A program made the position numbers and the translations under genes. Positions 62,370 through 64,000 of a stretch of DNA of 64,000 bases are shown here, one piece after another. The stretch is taken from positions 95,211-159,210 of the forward strand of contig CAXAMN010001181.1 in NCBI GenBank assembly GCA_963970005.1, in the 5' to 3' direction. Every line of letters starts with the position of its first letter. The first letter of the stretch is position 1. The notes below the pieces were generated by a model that was given only the letters and a program-made list of their open reading frames with translations, did not search any database and had not been told where the DNA came from. This stretch comes from Durusdinium trenchii (lineage: Eukaryota; Sar; Dinophyceae; Suessiales; Symbiodiniaceae).

Positions 62370-63355
62370 CCCTAGTAGCAGCGTCCTTGCTCCTAGTAGT
62401 AAGGCCAGGAGCCCCTAGTAGCGTCCTTCCTCCTAGTAGTAAGGCCAGGAGCCCCTAGNNNNNNNNNNNNNNNNNNNNNNNNNNNNNNNNNNNNNNNNNN
62501 NNNNNNNNNNNNNNNNNNNNNNNNNNNNNNNNNNNNNNNNNNNNNNNNNNNNNNNNNNNNNNNNNNNNNNNNNNNNNNNNNNNNNNNNNNNNNNNNNNNN
62601 NNNNNNNNNNNNNNNNNNNNNNNNNNNNNNNNNNNNNNNNNNNNNNNNNNNNNNNNNNNNNNNNNNNNNNNNNNNNNNNNNNNNNNNNNNNNNNNNNNNN
62701 NNNNNNNNNNNNNNNNNNNNNNNNNNNNNNNNNNNNNNNNNNNNNNNNNNNNNNNNNNNNNNNNNNNNNNNNNNNNNNNNNNNNNNNNNNNNNNNNNNNN
62801 NNNNNNNNNNNNNNNNNNNNNNNNNNNNNNNNNNNNNNNNNNNNNNNNNNNNNNNNNNNNNNNNNNNNNNNNNNNNNNNNNNNNGCGTCCTTGCTCCTAG
62901 TAGTAAGGCCAGGAGCCCCTAGTAGCGTCCTCGCTCCTAGTGGTAAGGCCAGGAGGCCCTAGTAGCGTCCTTGCTCCTAGTAGTCGGGCCAGGAGCCCCT
63001 AGTAGCGTCCTTGCTCCTAGTAGTAAGGCCAGGTAGTAGCGTCCTTGCTCCTAGTAGTAAGGCCAGGAGCCCCTAGTAGCGTCCTTGCTCCTAGTAGCCG
63101 GGCCAGGAGCTCGTAGTAGCGTTTTTGCTCCTAGTAGTAAGGCCAGGAGCCTGTAGTAGCGTCCTTGCTCCTAGTAGTAAGGCCAGGTAGTAGCGTCCTT
63201 GCTCCTGGTGGTAAGGCCAGGAGCCCCTAGTAGCGTCCTTGCTCCTAGTAGTAAGGCCAAGAGCCCGTAGTAGCGTCCTTGCTCCTAGTAGAAAGGCCAG
63301 GAGCCCCTAGTAGCGTCCTTGCTCCTAGTAGTAAGGCCAGGAGCCCCTAGTAGCA
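62370..63355. repeat. 40-bp satellite array (CTAGTAG family) in immunophilin intron
   Basis: Tandem units of about 40 bp, each made of two halves that start CTAGTAG: CTAGTAGCGTCCTTGCTC and CTAGTAGTAAGGCCAGGAGC. Some units lack about 9 bases (AGGAGCCCC). The array spans the N gap and lies between the FKBP and TPR exons. Units are close to identical, so the array is young or homogenised. Confidence 0.95.
62459..62884. other. Assembly gap (N run) in the satellite array
   Basis: 426 N bases. The same repeat is on both sides, so the true array length is unknown. Confidence 0.99.
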
Positions 63356-63539
63356 ACTGATACTATATAGAAGTTCACTGCTTGAAGCTTGCTAGCTAAG
63401 AAATACGAGGTAAGAGCACAAGAAAACCAATGGAACCATCTTGACCAAAAATGATGGAACTGAGTTAAGCAAACAACATGTCATCTTTGTTGGGTCTTCG
63501 GTACATGGACGTCCTTTGAATTTGGCTGACAGTGGGAAC

Positions 63540-64000
63540 TCGATAGGAAATAAGTGGATAATAAAGAGCAAGGTCGCACATGACGGGATGTCCCCAGCAC
63601 CTTCCTCGCCATAAGCTAAGCTGTGATGCGCTATGAACAGACTCCGTTCTCCGAACTCCATGCTCGCAACACCAAGGTCCCATGCCTCCAAGACTTCATC
63701 CAAACCCAAAGTGAATTCAAAGAGCTCAGGTCCGGAAGAATCAATCAAAGCAGTCCAGTTGCTGCAACTGGAAGACAGCGGACTTGATGGAGTCTTTGGT
63801 TCGAAGTCGAAGCTGAAGTCTGGGACATCGGAATCAGTCGACTTCTCCAACACATTGCGAAGACCTTCGGCAGCCTGACTTGTGGTGAAAATTCGAGTCT
63901 CGTAGTGAACCTTGGCCCGGTCACCTTTCTTCAACCGCTCGCCACGTTTGCCTGCAATGCCCACTTTTTTCAAAAGCCGACCATCACTCAGGAGGTCCTC
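63540..64000 (-). CDS. Dual-family immunophilin: FKBP domain exon (partial)
   Basis: Open to the right edge. After LLKKVGIAGKRGERLKKGDR the FKBP fold follows: KVHYETRIF, an insertion of about 50 residues, TALIDSS, LFEFTLGLDEVLEAWDLGVA, SMEFGERSLFIAHHSLAYGE and IPSCATLLFIIHLFPIE. FK506-pocket positions by eye against FKBP12: Tyr26, Asp37, Phe46, Val55, Trp59, Tyr82 and Ile91 kept; Phe36 is Ile, Ile56 is Leu, Ile90 is Asp. The domain is thus largely intact. More N-terminal sequence lies outside the window. The 3' end of the exon is uncertain; the frame stays open to 63,392. Confidence 0.85.

Overview
The window looks like nuclear DNA of a dinoflagellate, most probably a member of the Symbiodiniaceae. 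Host coding sequence is cut into many short exons. Their 3' splice sites are very often AG followed by G, and several introns appear to start with GC instead of GT. Other signs are large gene-poor stretches full of short tandem and dispersed repeats, Ty1/copia elements of the dinoflagellate type, PPR-like exons, and an FKBP-TPR-cyclophilin gene of a type known from apicomplexan relatives. No rRNA, tRNA, CRISPR or bacterial operon structure was recognised. There is one run of N (62459-62884). Every exon call is by eye, without transcripts.

Layout. 1-7.8 kb: many minus-strand exons of one or two genes I cannot name, including a W/Y/G-rich then K/E-rich segment at the left edge and a lysine/RG-rich, chromatin- or nucleolus-like C-terminus at 4.6-5.5 kb. 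8.8-11.1 kb: minus-strand exons of a probable ankyrin-repeat protein. 11,780-20,147: a complete LTR retrotransposon (copia A, minus strand) with identical 91-bp LTRs, a 5-bp target duplication, and a primer site matching the initiator tRNA-Met anticodon arm. 21.5-31.8 kb: a decayed second copia element (copia B, minus strand). It is split at 23,956-28,270 by a plus-strand DNA transposon with 32-bp terminal inverted repeats and a putative DDE transposase. 31.8-32.1 kb: an inverted gag fragment. 32-60 kb: mostly gene-poor, with scattered minus-strand exons of unknown function, a degenerate minisatellite, a 0.4-kb direct repeat pair and dispersed copies of a CTAGTAG-type repeat. 60.1-61.05 kb: a PPR-like gene. 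61.1-64.0 kb: a dual-family immunophilin (FKBP-TPR-cyclophilin, running off the right edge) whose intron carries a 40-bp satellite array.

The most interesting content is in the mobile elements. Both copia elements carry a domain with cytosine-5 methyltransferase-like motifs (a PxC motif, an EQP motif and a C-terminal KPT..L..N block) upstream of integrase. In copia B the catalytic Cys position reads Arg. The nested DNA transposon carries a protein resembling CACTA/EnSpm-type transposases and has subterminal repeat arrays. Its removal with one 2-bp target copy restores the copia B reading frame exactly.
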